From Osedax fenrisi (Eukaryota; Annelida; Polychaeta; Sabellida; Siboglinidae): a stretch of DNA of 64,000 nucleotides. Within the stretch, counting starts at the first letter, position 1. Each line of letters opens with the position of its first letter. This document shows, piece after piece, positions 15,001 through 31,792 of the stretch. Where the stretch lies: NCBI GenBank assembly GCA_964019155.1, contig OZ025242.1, positions 68,812,167 through 68,876,166 on the forward strand, read 5' to 3'. The notes below the pieces were generated by a model. It worked only from the letters and a program-made list of their open reading frames with translations, was not told the DNA's origin and made no database searches. Made by a program: the position numbers and the translations under genes.

Positions 15001-18000
15001 CATGCATGCACCTAGTACTACACATAGTACTGTAGGCATGCATGCACCTAGTACTGTAGGCATGCATGCACCTAGTACTACACCTAGTACTGTAGGCATG
15101 CACCTAGTACTACACCTAGTACTGTAGGCATGCACCTAGTACTACACACAGTACTGTAGGCATGCATGCACCTAGTACTACACATAGTACTGTAGGCATG
15201 CATGCACCTAGTACTACACATAGTACTGTAGGCATGCATGCACCTAGTACTACACATAGTACTGTAGGCATGCATGCACCTAGTACTACACATAGTACTG
15301 TAGGCATGCATGCACCTAGTACTGTAGGCATGCATGCACCTAGTACTACACCTAGTACTGTAGGCATGCATGCACCTAGTACTACACCTAGTACTGTAGG
15401 CATGCATGCACCTAGTACTACACCTAGTACTGTAGGCATGCATGCACCTAGTACTACACCTAGTACTGTAGGCATGCATGCACCTAGTACTACACATAGT
15501 ACTGTAGGCATGCATGCACCTAGTACTACACATAGTACTGTAGGCATGCATGCACCTAGTATTACACATAGTACTGTAGGCATGCATGCATCTAGTACTA
15601 CACCTAGTACTGTAGGCATGCATGCACCTAGTACTACACCTAGTACTGTAGGCATGCATGCACCTAGTACTACACCTAGTACTGTAGGCATGCATGCACC
15701 TAGTACTACACATAGTACTGTAGGCATGCATGCACCTAGTACTACACATAGTACTGTAGGCATGCATGCACCTAGTACTACACATAGTACTGTAGGCATG
15801 CATGCACCTAGTACTACACATAGTACTGTAGGCATGCATGCACCTAGTACTACACATAGTACTGTAGGCATGCATGCACCTAGTACTACACATAGTACTG
15901 TAGGCATGCATGCACCTAGTACTACACATAGTACTGTAGGCATGCATGCACCTAGTACTACACATAGTACTGTAGGCATGCATGCACCTAGTACTACACA
16001 TAGTACTGTAGGCATGCATGCACCTAGTACTACACATAGTACTGTAGGCATGCATGCACCTAGTACTGCACCTAGTACTGTAGGCATGCATACACCTAGT
16101 ACTACACATAGTACTGTAGGCATGCATGCACCTAGTACGTACACATAGTACTGTAGGCATGCACCTAGTACTACACATAGTACTGTAGGCATGCATGCAC
16201 CTAGTACTACACCTAGTACTGTAGGCATGCATGCACCTAGTACTACACATAGTACTGTAGGCATGCATGCACCTAGTACTACACATAGTACTGTAGGCAT
16301 GCATGCATCTAGTACTACACATAGTACTGTAGGCATGCATGCACCTAGTACTCACATAGTACTGTAGGCATGCATGCACCTAGTACTACACCTAGTACTG
16401 TAGGCATGCATGCACCTAGTACTACACCTAGTACTGTAGGCATGCATGCACCTAGTACTACACATAGTACTGTAGGCATGCATGCACCTAGTACTACACA
16501 TAGTACTGTAGGCATGCACCTAGTACTACACATAGTACTGTAGGCATGCATGCACCTAGTACTACACATAGTACTGTAGGCATGCACCTAGTACTACACA
16601 TAGTACTGTAGGCATGCATGCACCTAGTACTACACATAGTACTGTAGGCATGCATGCACCTAGTACTACACATAGTACTGTAGGCATGCATGCACCTAGT
16701 ACTACACATAGTACTGTAGGCATGCACCTAGTACTACACATAGTACTGTAGGCATGCATGCACCTAGTACTACACCTAGTACTGTAGGCATGCATGCACC
16801 TAGTACTACACATAGTACTGTAGGCATGCATGCACCTAGTACTACACATAGTACTGTAGGCATGCACCTAGTACTACACCTAGTACTGTAGGCATGCACC
16901 TAGTACTACACCTAGTACTGTAGGCATGCATGCACCTAGTACTGTAGGCATGCATGCACCTAGTACTACACATAGTACTGTAGGCATGCATGCACCTAGT
17001 ACTACACATAGTACTGTAGGCATGCATGCACCTAGTACTACACCTAGTACTGTAGGCATGCATGCACCTAGTACTACACATAGTACTGTAGGCATGCATG
17101 CACCTAGTACTACACCTAGTACTGTAGGCATGCATGCACCTAGTACTACACATAGTACTGTAGGCATGCATGCACCTAGTACTACACATAGTACTGTAGG
17201 CATGCATGCACCTAGTACTACACATAGTACTGTAGGCATGCATGCACCTAGTACTGTAGGCATGCATGCACCTAGTACTACACATAGTACTGTAGGCATG
17301 CACCTAGTACTACACATAGTACTGTAGGCATGCATGCACCTAGTACTACACCTAGTACTGTAGGCATGCACCTAGTACTACACATAGTACTGTAGGCATG
17401 CATGCACCTAGTACTACACATAGTACTGTAGGCATGCATGCACCTAGTACTACACATAGTACTGTAGGCATGCACCTAGTACTACACATAGTACTGTAGG
17501 CATGCATGCACCTAGTACTACACCTAGTACTGTAGGCATGCATGCACCTAGTACTACACCTAGTACTGTAGGCATGCACCTAGTACTACACCTAGTACTG
17601 TAGGCATGCATGCACCTAGTACTACACATAGTACTGTAGGCATGCATGCACCTAGTACTACACATAGTACTGTAGGCATGCATGCACCTAGTACTACACA
17701 TAGTACTGTAGGCATGCATGCACCTAGTACTACACATAGTACTGTAGGCATGCATGCACCTAGTACTACACATAGTACTGTAGGCATGCATGCACCTAGT
17801 ACTACACCTAGTACTGTAGGCATGCATGCACCTAGTACTACACATAGTACTGTAGGCATGCATGCACCTAGTACTACACATAGTACTGTAGGCATGCATG
17901 CACCTAGTACTACACCTAGTACTGTAGGCATGCACCTAGTACTACACCTAGTACTGTAGGCATGCATACACCTAGTACTACACATAGTACTGTAGGCATG

Positions 18001-21000
18001 CATGCACCTAGTACTACACATAGTACTGTAGGCATGCATGCACCTAGTACTACACATAGTACTGTAGGCATGCATGCACCTAGTACTACACATAGTACTG
18101 TAGGCATGCATGCACCTAGTACTACACCTAGTACTGTAGGCATGCATGCACCTAGTACTACACATAGTACTGTAGGCATGCATGCACCTAGTACTACACA
18201 TAGTACTGTAGGCATGCATGCACCTAGTACTACACATAGTACTGTAGGCATGCATGCACCTAGTACTACACATAGTACTGTAGGCATGCATGCACCTAGT
18301 ACTACACATAGTACTGTAGGCATGCATGCACCTAGTACTACACATAGTACTGTAGGCATGCATGCACCTAGTACTGTAGGCATGCATGCACCTAGTACTA
18401 CACATAGTACTGTAGGCATGCACCTAGTACTACACATAGTACTGTAGGCATGCATGCACCTAGTACTACACATAGTACTGTAGGCATGCATGCACCTAGT
18501 ACTACACATAGTACTGTAGGCATGCATGCACCTAGTACTACACATAGTACTGTAGGCATGCACCTAGTACTACACATAGTACTGTAGGCATGCATGCACC
18601 TAGTACTACACCTAGTACTGTAGGCATGCATGCACCTAGTACTACACCTAGTACTGTAGGCATGCACCTAGTACTACACCTAGTACTGTAGGCATGCATG
18701 CACCTAGTACTACACCTAGTACTGTAGGCATGCACCTAGTACTACACCTAGTACTGTAGGCATGCACCTAGTACTACACCTAGTACTGTAGGCATGCATG
18801 CACCTAGTACTACACCTAGTACTGTAGGCATGCATGCACCTAGTACTACACCTAGTACTGTAGGCATGCATGCACCTAGTACTACACATAGTACTGTAGG
18901 CATGCATGCACCTAGTACTACACCTAGTACTGTAGGCATGCATGCACCTAGTACTACACATAGTACTGTAGGCATGCATGCACCTAGTACTACACATAGT
19001 ACTGTAGGCATGCATGCACCTAGTACTACACATAGTACTGTAGGCATGCATGCACCTAGTACTGTAGGCATGCATGCACCTAGTACTACACATAGTACTG
19101 TAGGCATGCACCTAGTACTACACATAGTACTGTAGGCATGCATGCACCTAGTACTACACATAGTACTGTAGGCATGCATACACCTAGTACTACACATAGT
19201 ACTGTAGGCATGCATGCACCTAGTACTACACATAGTACTGTAGGCATGCATGCACCTAGTACTACACATAGTACTGTAGGCATGCATGCACCTAGTACTA
19301 CACATAGTACTGTAGGCATGCATGCACCTAGTACTACACCTAGTACTGTAGGCATGCATGCACCTAGTACTACACATAGTACTGTAGGCATGCATGCACC
19401 TAGTACTACACATAGTACTGTAGGCATGCATGCACCTAGTACTACACATAGTACTGTAGGCATGCATGCACCTAGTACTGTAGGCATGCATGCACCTAGT
19501 ACTACACATAGTACTGTAGGCATGCACCTAGTACTACACATAGTACTGTAGGCATGCATGCACCTAGTACTACACCTAGTACTGTAGGCATGCATGCACC
19601 TAGTACTACACATAGTACTGTAGGCATGCATGCACCTAGTACTACACATAGTACTGTAGGCATGCATGCACCTAGTACTACACATAGTACTGTAGGCATG
19701 CATGCACCTAGTACTGTACATAGTACTGTAGGCATGCATGCACCTAGTACTACACATAGTACTGTAGGCATGCACCTAGTACTACACATAGTACTGTAGG
19801 CATGCATACACATAGTACTGTAGGCATGCATGCACCTAGTACTACACATAGTACTGTAGGCATGCATGCACCTAGTACTACACATAGTACTGTAGGCATG
19901 CATGCACCTAGTACTACACATAGTACTGTAGGCATGCATGCACCTAGTACTACACCCTAGTACTGTAGGCATGCATGCACCTAGTACTACACATAGTACT
20001 GTAGGCATGCATGCACCTAGTACTACACCTAGTACTGTAGGCATGCACCTAGTACTACACATAGTACTGTAGGCATGCATGCACCTAGTACTACACATAG
20101 TACTGTAGGCATGCATCACCTAGTACTACACATAGTACTGTAGGCATGCATGCACCTAGTACTACACATAGTACTGTAGGCATGCATGCACCTAGTACTA
20201 CACATAGTACTGTAGGCATGCATGCACCTAGTACTACACATAGTACTGTAGGCATGCATGCACCTAGTACTACACATAGTACTGTAGGCATGCATGCACC
20301 TAGTACTACACATAGTACTGTAGGCATGCATGCACCTAGTACTACACATAGTACTGTAGGCATGCATGCACCTAGTACTACACTAGTACTGTAGGCATGC
20401 ATGCACCTAGTACTACACCTAGTACTGTAGGCATGCATGCACCTAGTACTACACATAGTACTGTAGGCATGCATGCACCTAGTACTACACATAGTACTGT
20501 AGGCATGCATGCACCTAGTACTACACATAGTACTGTAGGCATGCATGCACCTAGTACTACACATAGTACTGTAGGCATGCATGCACCTAGTACTACACAT
20601 AGTACTGTAGGCATGCACCTAGTACTACACATAGTACTGTAGGCATGCACCTAGTACTACACCTAGTACTGTAGGCATGCATGCACCTAGTACTACACAT
20701 AGTACTGTAGGCATGCATGCACCTAGTACTACACCTAGTACTGTAGGCATGCATGCACCTAGTACTACACATAGTACTGTAGGCATGCATGCACCTAGTA
20801 CTACACATAGTACTGTAGGCATGCATGCACCTAGTACTACACATAGTACTGTAGGCATGCACCTAGTACTACACATAGTACTGTAGGCATGCATGCACCT
20901 AGTACTACATAGTACTGTAGGCATGCATGCACCTAGTACTACACTAGTACTGTAGGCATGCACCTAGTACTACACATAGTACTGTAGGCATGCATGCACC

Positions 21001-24000
21001 TAGTACTACACATAGTACTGTAGGCATGCATGCACCTAGTACTACACATAGTACTGTAGGCATGCACCTAGTACTACACATAGTACTGTAGGCATGCATG
21101 CACCTAGTACTACACATAGTACTGTAGGCATGCATGCACCTAGTACTACACTAGTACTGTAGGCATGCATGCACCTAGTACTACACATAGTACTGTAGGC
21201 ATGCATGCACCTAGTACTACACATAGTACTGTAGGCATGCATGCACCTAGTACTACACATAGTACTGTAGGCATGCATGCACCTAGTACTACACATAGTA
21301 CTGTAGGCATGCATGCACCTAGTACTACACCTAGTACTGTAGGCATGCATGCACCTAGTACTACACATAGTACTGTAGGCATGCATGCACCTAGTACTAC
21401 ACATAGTACTGTAGGCATGCACCTAGTACTACACATAGTACTGTAGGCATGCACCTAGTACTACACCTAGTACTGTAGGCATGCATGCACCTAGTACTAC
21501 ACATAGTACTGTAGGCATGCATGCACCTAGTACTACACATAGTACTGTAGGCATGCATGCACCTAGTACTACACATAGTACTGTAGGCATGCATGCACCT
21601 AGTACTACACATAGTACTGTAGGCATGCATGCACCTAGTACTACACATAGTACTGTAGGCATGCATGCACCTAGTACTACACATAGTACTGTAGGCATGC
21701 ATGCACCTAGTACTACACATAGTACTGTAGGCATGCATGCACCTAGTACTACACATAGTACTGTAGGCAGCATGCACCTAGTACTACACCTAGTACTGTA
21801 GGCATGCATGCACCTAGTACTACACATAGTACTGTAGGCATGCATGCACCTAGTACTACACATAGTACTGTAGGCATGCATGCACCTAGTACTACACATA
21901 GTACTGTAGGCATGCACCTAGTACTACACATAGTACTGTAGGCATGCATGCACCTAGTACTACACATAGTACTGTAGGCATGCATGCACCTAGTACTACA
22001 CATAGTACTGTAGGCATGCATGCACCTAGTACTACACATAGTACTGTAGGCATGCATGCACCTAGTACTACACATAGTACTGTAGGCATGCATGCACCTA
22101 GTACTACACCTAGTACTGTAGGCATGCACCTAGTACTACACATAGTACTGTAGGCATGCATGCACCTAGTACTACACCTAGTACTGTAGGCATGCACCTA
22201 GTACTACACATAGTACTGTAGGCATGCATGCACCTAGTACTACACCTAGTACTGTAGGCATGCATGCACCTAGTACTACACATAGTACTGTAGGCATGCA
22301 TGCACCTAGTACTACACATAGTACTGTAGGCATGCATGCACCTAGTACTACACATAGTACTGTAGGCATGCATGCACCTAGTACTGTAGGCATGCACCTA
22401 GTACTACACTAGTACTGTAGGCATGCATGCACCTAGTACTGTAGGCATGCATGCACCTAGTACTACACATAGTACTGTAGGCATGCATGCACCTAGTACT
22501 ACACATAGTACTGTAGGCATGCATGCACCTAGTACTACACCTAGTACTGTAGGCATGCATGCACCTAGTACTACACCTAGTACTGTAGGCATGCATGCAC
22601 CTAGTACTACACATAGTACTGTAGGCATGCATGCACCTAGTACTACACATAGTACTGTAGGCATGCATGCACCTAGTACTACACATAGTACTGTAGGCAT
22701 GCACCTAGTACTACACATAGTACTGTAGGCATGCATGCACCTAGTACTACACATAGTACTGTAGGCATGCACCTAGTACTACACATAGTACTGTAGGCAT
22801 GCATGCACCTAGTACTGTAGGCATGCATGCACCTAGTACTACACATAGTACTGTAGGCATGCATGCACCTAGTACTACACCTAGTACTGTAGGCATGCAT
22901 GCACCTAGTACTACACATAGTACTGTAGGCATGCATGCACCTAGTACTACACATAGTACTGTAGGCATGCATGCACCTAGTACTACACATAGTACTGTAG
23001 GCATGCATGCACCTAGTACTGTAGGCATGCATGCACCTAGTACTACACATAGTACTGTAGGCATGCATGCACCTAGTACTACACATAGTACTGTAGGCAT
23101 GCATGCACCTAGTACTACACATAGTACTGTAGGCATGCATGCACCTAGTACTACACATAGTACTGTAGGCATGCATGCACCTAGTACTACACATAGTACT
23201 GTAGGCATGCATGCACCTAGTACTGACATAGTACTGTAGGCATGCATGCACCTAGTACTACACATAGTACTGTAGGCATGCATGCACCTAGTACTACACA
23301 TAGTACTGTAGGCATGCATGCACCTAGTACTACACATAGTACTGTAGGCATGCATGCACCTAGTACTGTACATAGTACTGTAGGCATGCATGCACCTAGT
23401 ACTACACATAGTACTGTAGGCATGCATGCACCTAGTACTACACATAGTACTGTAGGCATGCATGCACCTAGTACTACACATAGTACTGTAGGCATGCATG
23501 CACCTAGTACTACACATAGTACTGTAGGCATGCATGCACCTAGTACTACACATAGTACTGTAGGCATGCATGCACCTAGTACTACACATAGTACTGTAGG
23601 CATGCATGCACCTAGTACTACACATAGTACTGTAGGCATGCATGCACCTAGTACTACACATAGTACTGTAGGCATGCATGCACCTAGTACTACACATAGT
23701 ACTGTAGGCATGCATGCACCTAGTACTACACATAGTACTGTAGGCATGCATGCACCTAGTACTACACATAGTACTGTAGGCATGCATGCACCTAGTACTA
23801 CACATAGTACTGTAGGCATGCATGCACCTAGTACTACACATAGTACTGTAGGCATGCATGCACCTAGTACTGTACATAGTACTGTAGGCATGCATGCACC
23901 TAGTACTACACATAGTACTGTAGGCATGCACCTAGTACTACACATAGTACTGTAGGCATGCATGCACCTAGTACTACACCTAGTACTGTAGGCATGCATG

Positions 24001-27000
24001 CACCTAGTACTACACCTAGTACTGTAGGCATGCACCTAGTACTACACATAGTACTGTAGGCATGCATGCACCTAGTACTACACATAGTACTGTAGGCATG
24101 CATGCACCTAGTACTACACCTAGTACTGTAGGCATGCATGCACCTAGTACTACACATAGTACTGTAGGCATGCATGCACCTAGTACTACACATAGTACTG
24201 TAGGCATGCACCTAGTACTACACATAGTACTGTAGGCATGCATGCACCTAGTACTACACATAGTACTGTAGGCATGCACCTAGTACTACACATAGTACTG
24301 TAGGCATGCATGCACCTAGTACTACACCTAGTACTGTAGGCATGCATGCACCTAGTACTACACCTAGTACTGTAGGCATGCATGCACCTAGTACTACACA
24401 TAGTACTGTAGGCATGCATGCACCTAGTACTACACATAGTACTGTAGGCATGCATGCACCTAGTACTACACCTAGTACTGTAGGCATGCATGCACCTAGT
24501 ACTACACATAGTACTGTAGGCATGCATGCACCTAGTACTACACATAGTACTGTAGGCATGCATGCACCTAGTACTACACATAGTACTGTAGGCATGCATG
24601 CACCTAGTACTACACCTAGTACTGTAGGCATGCATGCACCTAGTACTACACATAGTACTGTAGGCATGCACCTAGTACTTACATAGTACTGTAGGCATGC
24701 ATGCACCTAGTACTACACATAGTACTGTAGGCATGCATGCACCTAGTACTACACATAGTACTGTAGGCATGCACCTAGTACTACACATAGTACTGTAGGC
24801 ATGCATGCACCTAGTACTACACATAGTACTGTAGGCATGCATGCACCTAGTACTACACCTAGTACTGTAGGCATGCATGCACCTAGTACTACACATAGTA
24901 CTGTAGGCATGTATACACCTAGTACTACACATAGTACTGTAGGCATGCATGCACCTAGTACTACACCTAGTACTGTAGGCATGCATGCACCTAGTACTGT
25001 ACATAGTACTGTAGGCATGCATGCACCTAGTACTACACATAGTACTGTAGGCATGCATGCACCTAGTACTACACATAGTACTGTAGGCATGCATGCACCT
25101 AGTACTACACATAGTACTGTAGGCATGCATGCACCTAGTACTACACATAGTACTGTAGGCATGCATGCACCTAGTACTACACATAGTACTGTAGGCATGC
25201 ATGCACCTAGTACTACACATAGTACTGTAGGCATGCATGCACCTAGTACTACACATAGTACTGTAGGCATGCATGCACCTAGTACTACACATAGTACTGT
25301 AGGCATGCATGCACCTAGTACTACACATAGTACTGTAGGCATGCATGCACCTAGTACTACACATAGTACTGTAGGCATGCATGCACCTAGTACTACACAT
25401 AGTACTGTAGGCATGCATGCACCTAGTACTACACATAGTACTGTAGGCATGCACCTAGTACTACACATAGTACTGTAGGCATGCATGCACCTAGTACTAC
25501 ACATAGTACTGTAGGCATGCATGCACCTAGTACTACACATAGTACTGTAGGCATGCATGCACCTAGTACTACACATAGTACTGTAGGCATGCATGCACCT
25601 AGTACTACACATAGTACTGTAGGCATGCATGCACCTAGTACTACACATAGTACTGTAGGCATGCATGCACCTAGTACTGTACATAGTACTGTAGGCATGC
25701 ATGCACCTAGTACTACACATAGTACTGTAGGCATGCATGCACCTAGTACTACACATAGTACTGTAGGCATGCATGCACCTAGTACTTACATAGTACTGTA
25801 GGCATGCATGCACCTAGTACTACACATAGTACTGTAGGCATGCATGCACCTAGTACTACACATAGTACTGTAGGCATGCATGCACCTAGTACTACACATA
25901 GTACTGTAGGCATGCATGCACCTAGTACTACACATAGTACTGTAGGCATGCATGCACCTAGTACTGTAGGCATGCATGCACCTAGTACTACACATAGTAC
26001 TGTAGGCATGCATGCACCTAGTACTGTAGCAGCATGCACCTAGTACTGTAGGCATGCATGCACCTAGTACTACACATAGTACTGTAGGCATGCATGCACC
26101 TAGTACTACACATAGTACTGTAGGCATGCATGCACCTAGTACTACACATAGTACTGTAGGCATGCATGCACCTAGTACTACACCTAGTACTGTAGGCATG
26201 CATGCACCTAGTACTGCACCTAGTACTGTAGGCATGCATGCACCTAGTACTACACATAGTACTGTAGGCATGCATGCACCTAGTACTACACATAGTACTG
26301 TAGGCATGCATGCACCTAGTACTACACATAGTACTGTAGGCATGCATGCCTAGTACTACACATAGTACTGTAGGCATGCATGCACCTAGTACTACACATA
26401 GTACTGTAGGCATGCATGCACCTAGTACTGTACATAGTACTGTAGGCATGCATCACCTAGTACTACACATAGTACTGTAGGCATGCACCTAGTACTACAC
26501 ATAGTACTGTAGGCATGCATGCACCTAGTACTACACATAGTACTGTAGGCATGCATGCACCTAGTACTACACATAGTACTGTAGGCATGCATGCACCTAG
26601 TACTACACATAGTACTGTAGGCATGCATGCACCTAGTACTACACATAGTACTGTAGGCATGCATGCACCTAGTACTACACATAGTACTGTAGGCATGCAT
26701 GCACCTAGTACTACACATAGTACTGTAGGCATGCATGCACCTAGTACTACACCTAGTACTGTAGGCATGCATGCACCTAGTACTACACATAGTACTGTAG
26801 GCATGCATGCACCTAGTACTACACATAGTACTGTAGGCATGCATGCACCTAGTACTACACATAGTACTGTAGGCATGCATGCACCTAGTACTACACATAG
26901 TACTGTAGGCATGCATGCACCTAGTACTACACATAGTACTGTAGGCATGCATGCACCTAGTACTACACCTAGTACTGTAGGCATGCATGCACCTAGTACT

Positions 27001-30000
27001 ACACATAGTACTGTAGGCATGCATGCACCTAGTACTACACATAGTACTGTAGGCATGCATGCACCTAGTACTACACATAGTACTGTAGGCATGCACCTAG
27101 TACTACACATAGTACTGTAGGCATGCATACACCTAGTACTACACATAGTACTGTAGGCATGCATGCACCTAGTACTACACATAGTACTGTAGGCATGCAT
27201 GCACCTAGTACTACACCTAGTACTGTAGGCATGCATGCACCTAGTACTACACTAGTACTGTAGGCATGCATGCACCTAGTACTGTAGGCATGCATGCACC
27301 TAGTACTACACATAGTACTGTAGGCATGCATGCACCTAGTACTGTAGGCATGCATGCACCTAGTACTACACATAGTACTGTAGGCATGCATGCACCTAGT
27401 ACTACACATAGTACTGTAGGCATGCATGCACCTAGTACTACACATAGTACTGTAGGCATGCATGCACCTAGTACTACACATAGTACTGTAGGCATGCATG
27501 CACCTAGTACTACACATAGTACTGTAGGCATGCATGCACCTAGTACTACACATAGTACTGTAGGCATGCATGCACCTAGTACTACACCTAGTACTGTAGG
27601 CATGCATGCACCTAGTACTACACATAGTACTGTAGGCATGCATGCACCTAGTACTACACATAGTACTGTAGGCATGCATGCACCTAGTACTACACATAGT
27701 ACTGTAGGCATGCATGCACCTAGTACTACACATAGTACTGTAGGCAGGCATGCACCTAGTACTACACATAGTACTGTAGGCATGCATGCACCTAGTACTA
27801 CACATAGTACTGTAGGCATGCATGCACCTAGTACTACACATAGTACTGTAGGCATGCACCTAGTACTACACATAGTACTGTAGGCATGCATGCACCTAGT
27901 ACTACACATAGTACTGTAGGCATGCATGCACCTAGTACTACACATAGTACTGTAGGCATGCATGCACCTAGTACTGTACATAGTACTGTAGGCATGCATG
28001 CACCTAGTACTACACATAGTACTGTAGGCATGCATGCACCTAGTACTACACATAGTACTGTAGGCATGCATGCACCTAGTACTACACATAGTACTGTAGG
28101 CATGCATGCACCTAGTACTACACCTAGTACTGTAGGCATGCATGCACCTAGTACTGTACATAGTACTGTAGGCATGCATGCACCTAGTACTACACATAGT
28201 ACTGTAGGCATGCACCTAGTACTACACATAGTACTGTAGGCATGCATGCACCTAGTACTACACATAGTACTGTAGGCATGCATGCACCTAGTACTACACA
28301 TAGTACTGTAGGCATGCACCTAGTACTACACATAGTACTGTAGGCATGCATGCACCTAGTACTACACATAGTACTGTAGGCATGCATGCACCTAGTACTA
28401 CACATAGTACTGTAGGCATGCATGCACCTAGTACTACACATAGTACTGTAGGCATGCATGCACCTAGTACTACACCTAGTACTGTAGGCATGCACCTAGT
28501 ACTACACATAGTACTGTAGGCATGCATGCACCTAGTACTACACATAGTACTGTAGGCATGCATGCACCTAGTACTACACATAGTACTGTAGGCATGCATC
28601 CTAGTACTACACATAGTACTGTAGGCATGCATGCACCTAGTACTACACATAGTACTGTAGGCATGCATGCACCTAGTACTACACATAGTACTGTAGGCAT
28701 GCATGCACCTAGTACTACACATAGTACTGTAGGCATGCATGCACCTAGTACTACACATAGTACTGTAGGCATGCATGCACCTAGTACTACACATAGTACT
28801 GTAGGCATGCATGCACCTAGTACTACACATAGTACTGTAGGCATGCATGCACCTAGTACTACACCTAGTACTGTAGGCATGCATGCACCTAGTACTACAC
28901 ATAGTACTGTAGGCATGCATGCACCTAGTACTACACATAGTACTGTAGGCATGCATGCACCTAGTACTACACCTAGTACTGTAGGCATGCACCTAGTACT
29001 ACACATAGTACTGTAGGCATGCATGCACCTAGTACTACACCTAGTACTGTAGGCATGCATGCACCTAGTACTACACATAGTACTGTAGGCATGCATGACA
29101 CCTAGTACTACACATAGTACTGTAGGCATGCATGCACCTAGTACTACACATAGTACTGTAGGCATGCATGCACCTAGTACTACACATAGTACTGTAGGCA
29201 TGCATGCACCTAGTACTACACATAGTACTGTAGGCATGCATGCACCTAGTACTACACATAGTACTGTAGGCATGCATGCACCTAGTACTACACCTAGTAC
29301 TGTAGGCATGCATGCACCTAGTACTACACATAGTACTGTAGGCATGCATGCACCTAGTACTACACATAGTACTGTAGGCATGCATGCACCTAGTACTACA
29401 CATAGTACTGTAGCATGCACCTAGTACTACACATAGTACTGTAGGCATGCATGCACCTAGTACTGCACCTAGTACTGTAGGCATGCACCTAGTACTACAC
29501 ATAGTACTGTAGGCATGCATGCACCTAGTACTACACCTAGTACTGTAGGCATGCACCTAGTACTACACATAGTACTGTAGGCATGCATGCACCTAGTACT
29601 ACACCTAGTACTGTAGGCATGCATACACCTAGTACTACACATAGTACTGTAGGCATGCATGCACCTAGTACTACACATAGTACTGTAGGCATGCATGCAC
29701 CTAGTACTACACATAGTACTGTAGGCATGCATGCACCTAGTACTACACATAGTACTGTAGGCATGCATGCACCTAGTACTACACATAGTACTGTAGGCAT
29801 GCACCTAGTACTACACATAGTACTGTAGGCATGCACCTAGTACTACACATAGTACTGTAGGCATGCATGCACCTAGTACTACACCTAGTACTGTAGGCAT
29901 GCATGCACCTAGTACTACACATAGTACTGTAGGCATGCATACACCTAGTACTACACATAGTACTGTAGGCATGCATGCACCTAGTACTACACCTAGTACT

Positions 30001-31300
30001 GTAGGCATGCATGCACCTAGTACTACACATAGTACTGTAGGCATGCATGCACCTAGTACTACACATAGTACTGTAGGCATGCATGCACCTAGTACTACAC
30101 ATAGTACTGTAGGCATGCATGCACCTAGTACTACACATAGTACTGTAGGCATGCATGCACCTAGTACTACACCTAGTACTGTAGGCATGCATGCACCTAG
30201 TACTACACATAGTACTGTAGGCATGCATGCACCTAGTACTACACATAGTACTGTAGGCATGCATGCACCTAGTACTACACCTAGTACTGTAGGCATGCAC
30301 CTAGTACTACACATAGTACTGTAGGCATGCATGCACCTAGTACTACACCTAGTACTGTAGGCATGCACCTAGTACTACACATAGTACTGTAGGCATGCAT
30401 GCAACCTAGTACTGTAGGCATGCATACACCTAGTACTACACATAGTACTGTAGGCATGCATGCACCTAGTACTGTAGGCATGCATGCACCTAGTACTACA
30501 CATAGTACTGTAGGCATGCATGCACCTAGTACTGTAGGCATGCATGCACCTGGTACTACACATAGTACTGTAGGCATGCATGCACCTAGTACTACACATA
30601 GTACTGTAGGCATGCATGCACCTAGTACTACACCTAGTACTGTAGGCATGCATGCACCTAGTACTACACATAGTACTGTAGGCATGCATGCACCTAGTAC
30701 TACACATAGTACTGTAGGCATGCATGCACCTAGTACTACACATAGTACTGTAGGCATGCATGCACCTAGTACTACACATAGTACTGTAGGCATGCATGCA
30801 CCTAGTACTACACATAGTACTGTAGGCATGCATGCACCTAGTACTACACATAGTACTGTAGGCATGCATGCACCTAGTACTACACCTAGTACTGTAGGCA
30901 TGCACCTAGTACTACACATAGTACTGTAGGCATGCATGCACCTAGTACTACACCTAGTACTGTAGGCATGCACCTAGTACTACACATAGTACTGTAGGCA
31001 TGCATGCACCTAGTACTGTAGGCATGCATACACCTAGTACTACACATAGTACTGTAGGCATGCATGCACCTAGTACTGTAGGCATGCATGCACCTAGTAC
31101 TACACATAGTACTGTAGGCATGCATGCACCTAGTACTACACATAGTACTGTAGGCATGCATGCACCTAGTACTACACCTAGTACTGTAGGCATGCATACA
31201 CCTAGTACTACACCTAGTACTGTAGGCATGCACCTAGTACTACACATAGTACTGTAGGCATGCACCTAGTACTACACATAGTACTGTAGGCATGCATGCA

Positions 31301-31500
31301 NNNNNNNNNNNNNNNNNNNNNNNNNNNNNNNNNNNNNNNNNNNNNNNNNNNNNNNNNNNNNNNNNNNNNNNNNNNNNNNNNNNNNNNNNNNNNNNNNNNN
31401 NNNNNNNNNNNNNNNNNNNNNNNNNNNNNNNNNNNNNNNNNNNNNNNNNNNNNNNNNNNNNNNNNNNNNNNNNNNNNNNNNNNNNNNNNNNNNNNNNNNN
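31301..31500. other. Assembly gap of exactly 200 N
   Basis: The run of N covers exactly 200 positions and is flanked on both sides by the same satellite in the same orientation. A round length is typical of a placeholder, so the true missing length is unknown. The satellite is therefore at least 57.7 kb, and possibly much longer. Irregular monomers occur just to the right (near 31537 and 31784). Confidence 0.97.
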
Positions 31501-31792
31501 CTAGTACTACACATAGTACTGTAGGCATGCATGCACCTCTAGTACTGTAGGCATGCATGCACCTAGTACTACACATAGTACTGTAGGCATGCACCTAGTA
31601 CTACACATAGTACTGTAGGCATGCATGCACCTAGTACTACACCTAGTACTGTAGGCATGCATGCACCTAGTACTACACATAGTACTGTAGGCATGCATGC
31701 ACCTAGTACTACACATAGTACTGTAGGCATGCATGCACCTAGTACTACACATAGTACTGTAGGCATGCATGCACCTAGTACTACCTAGTAGG

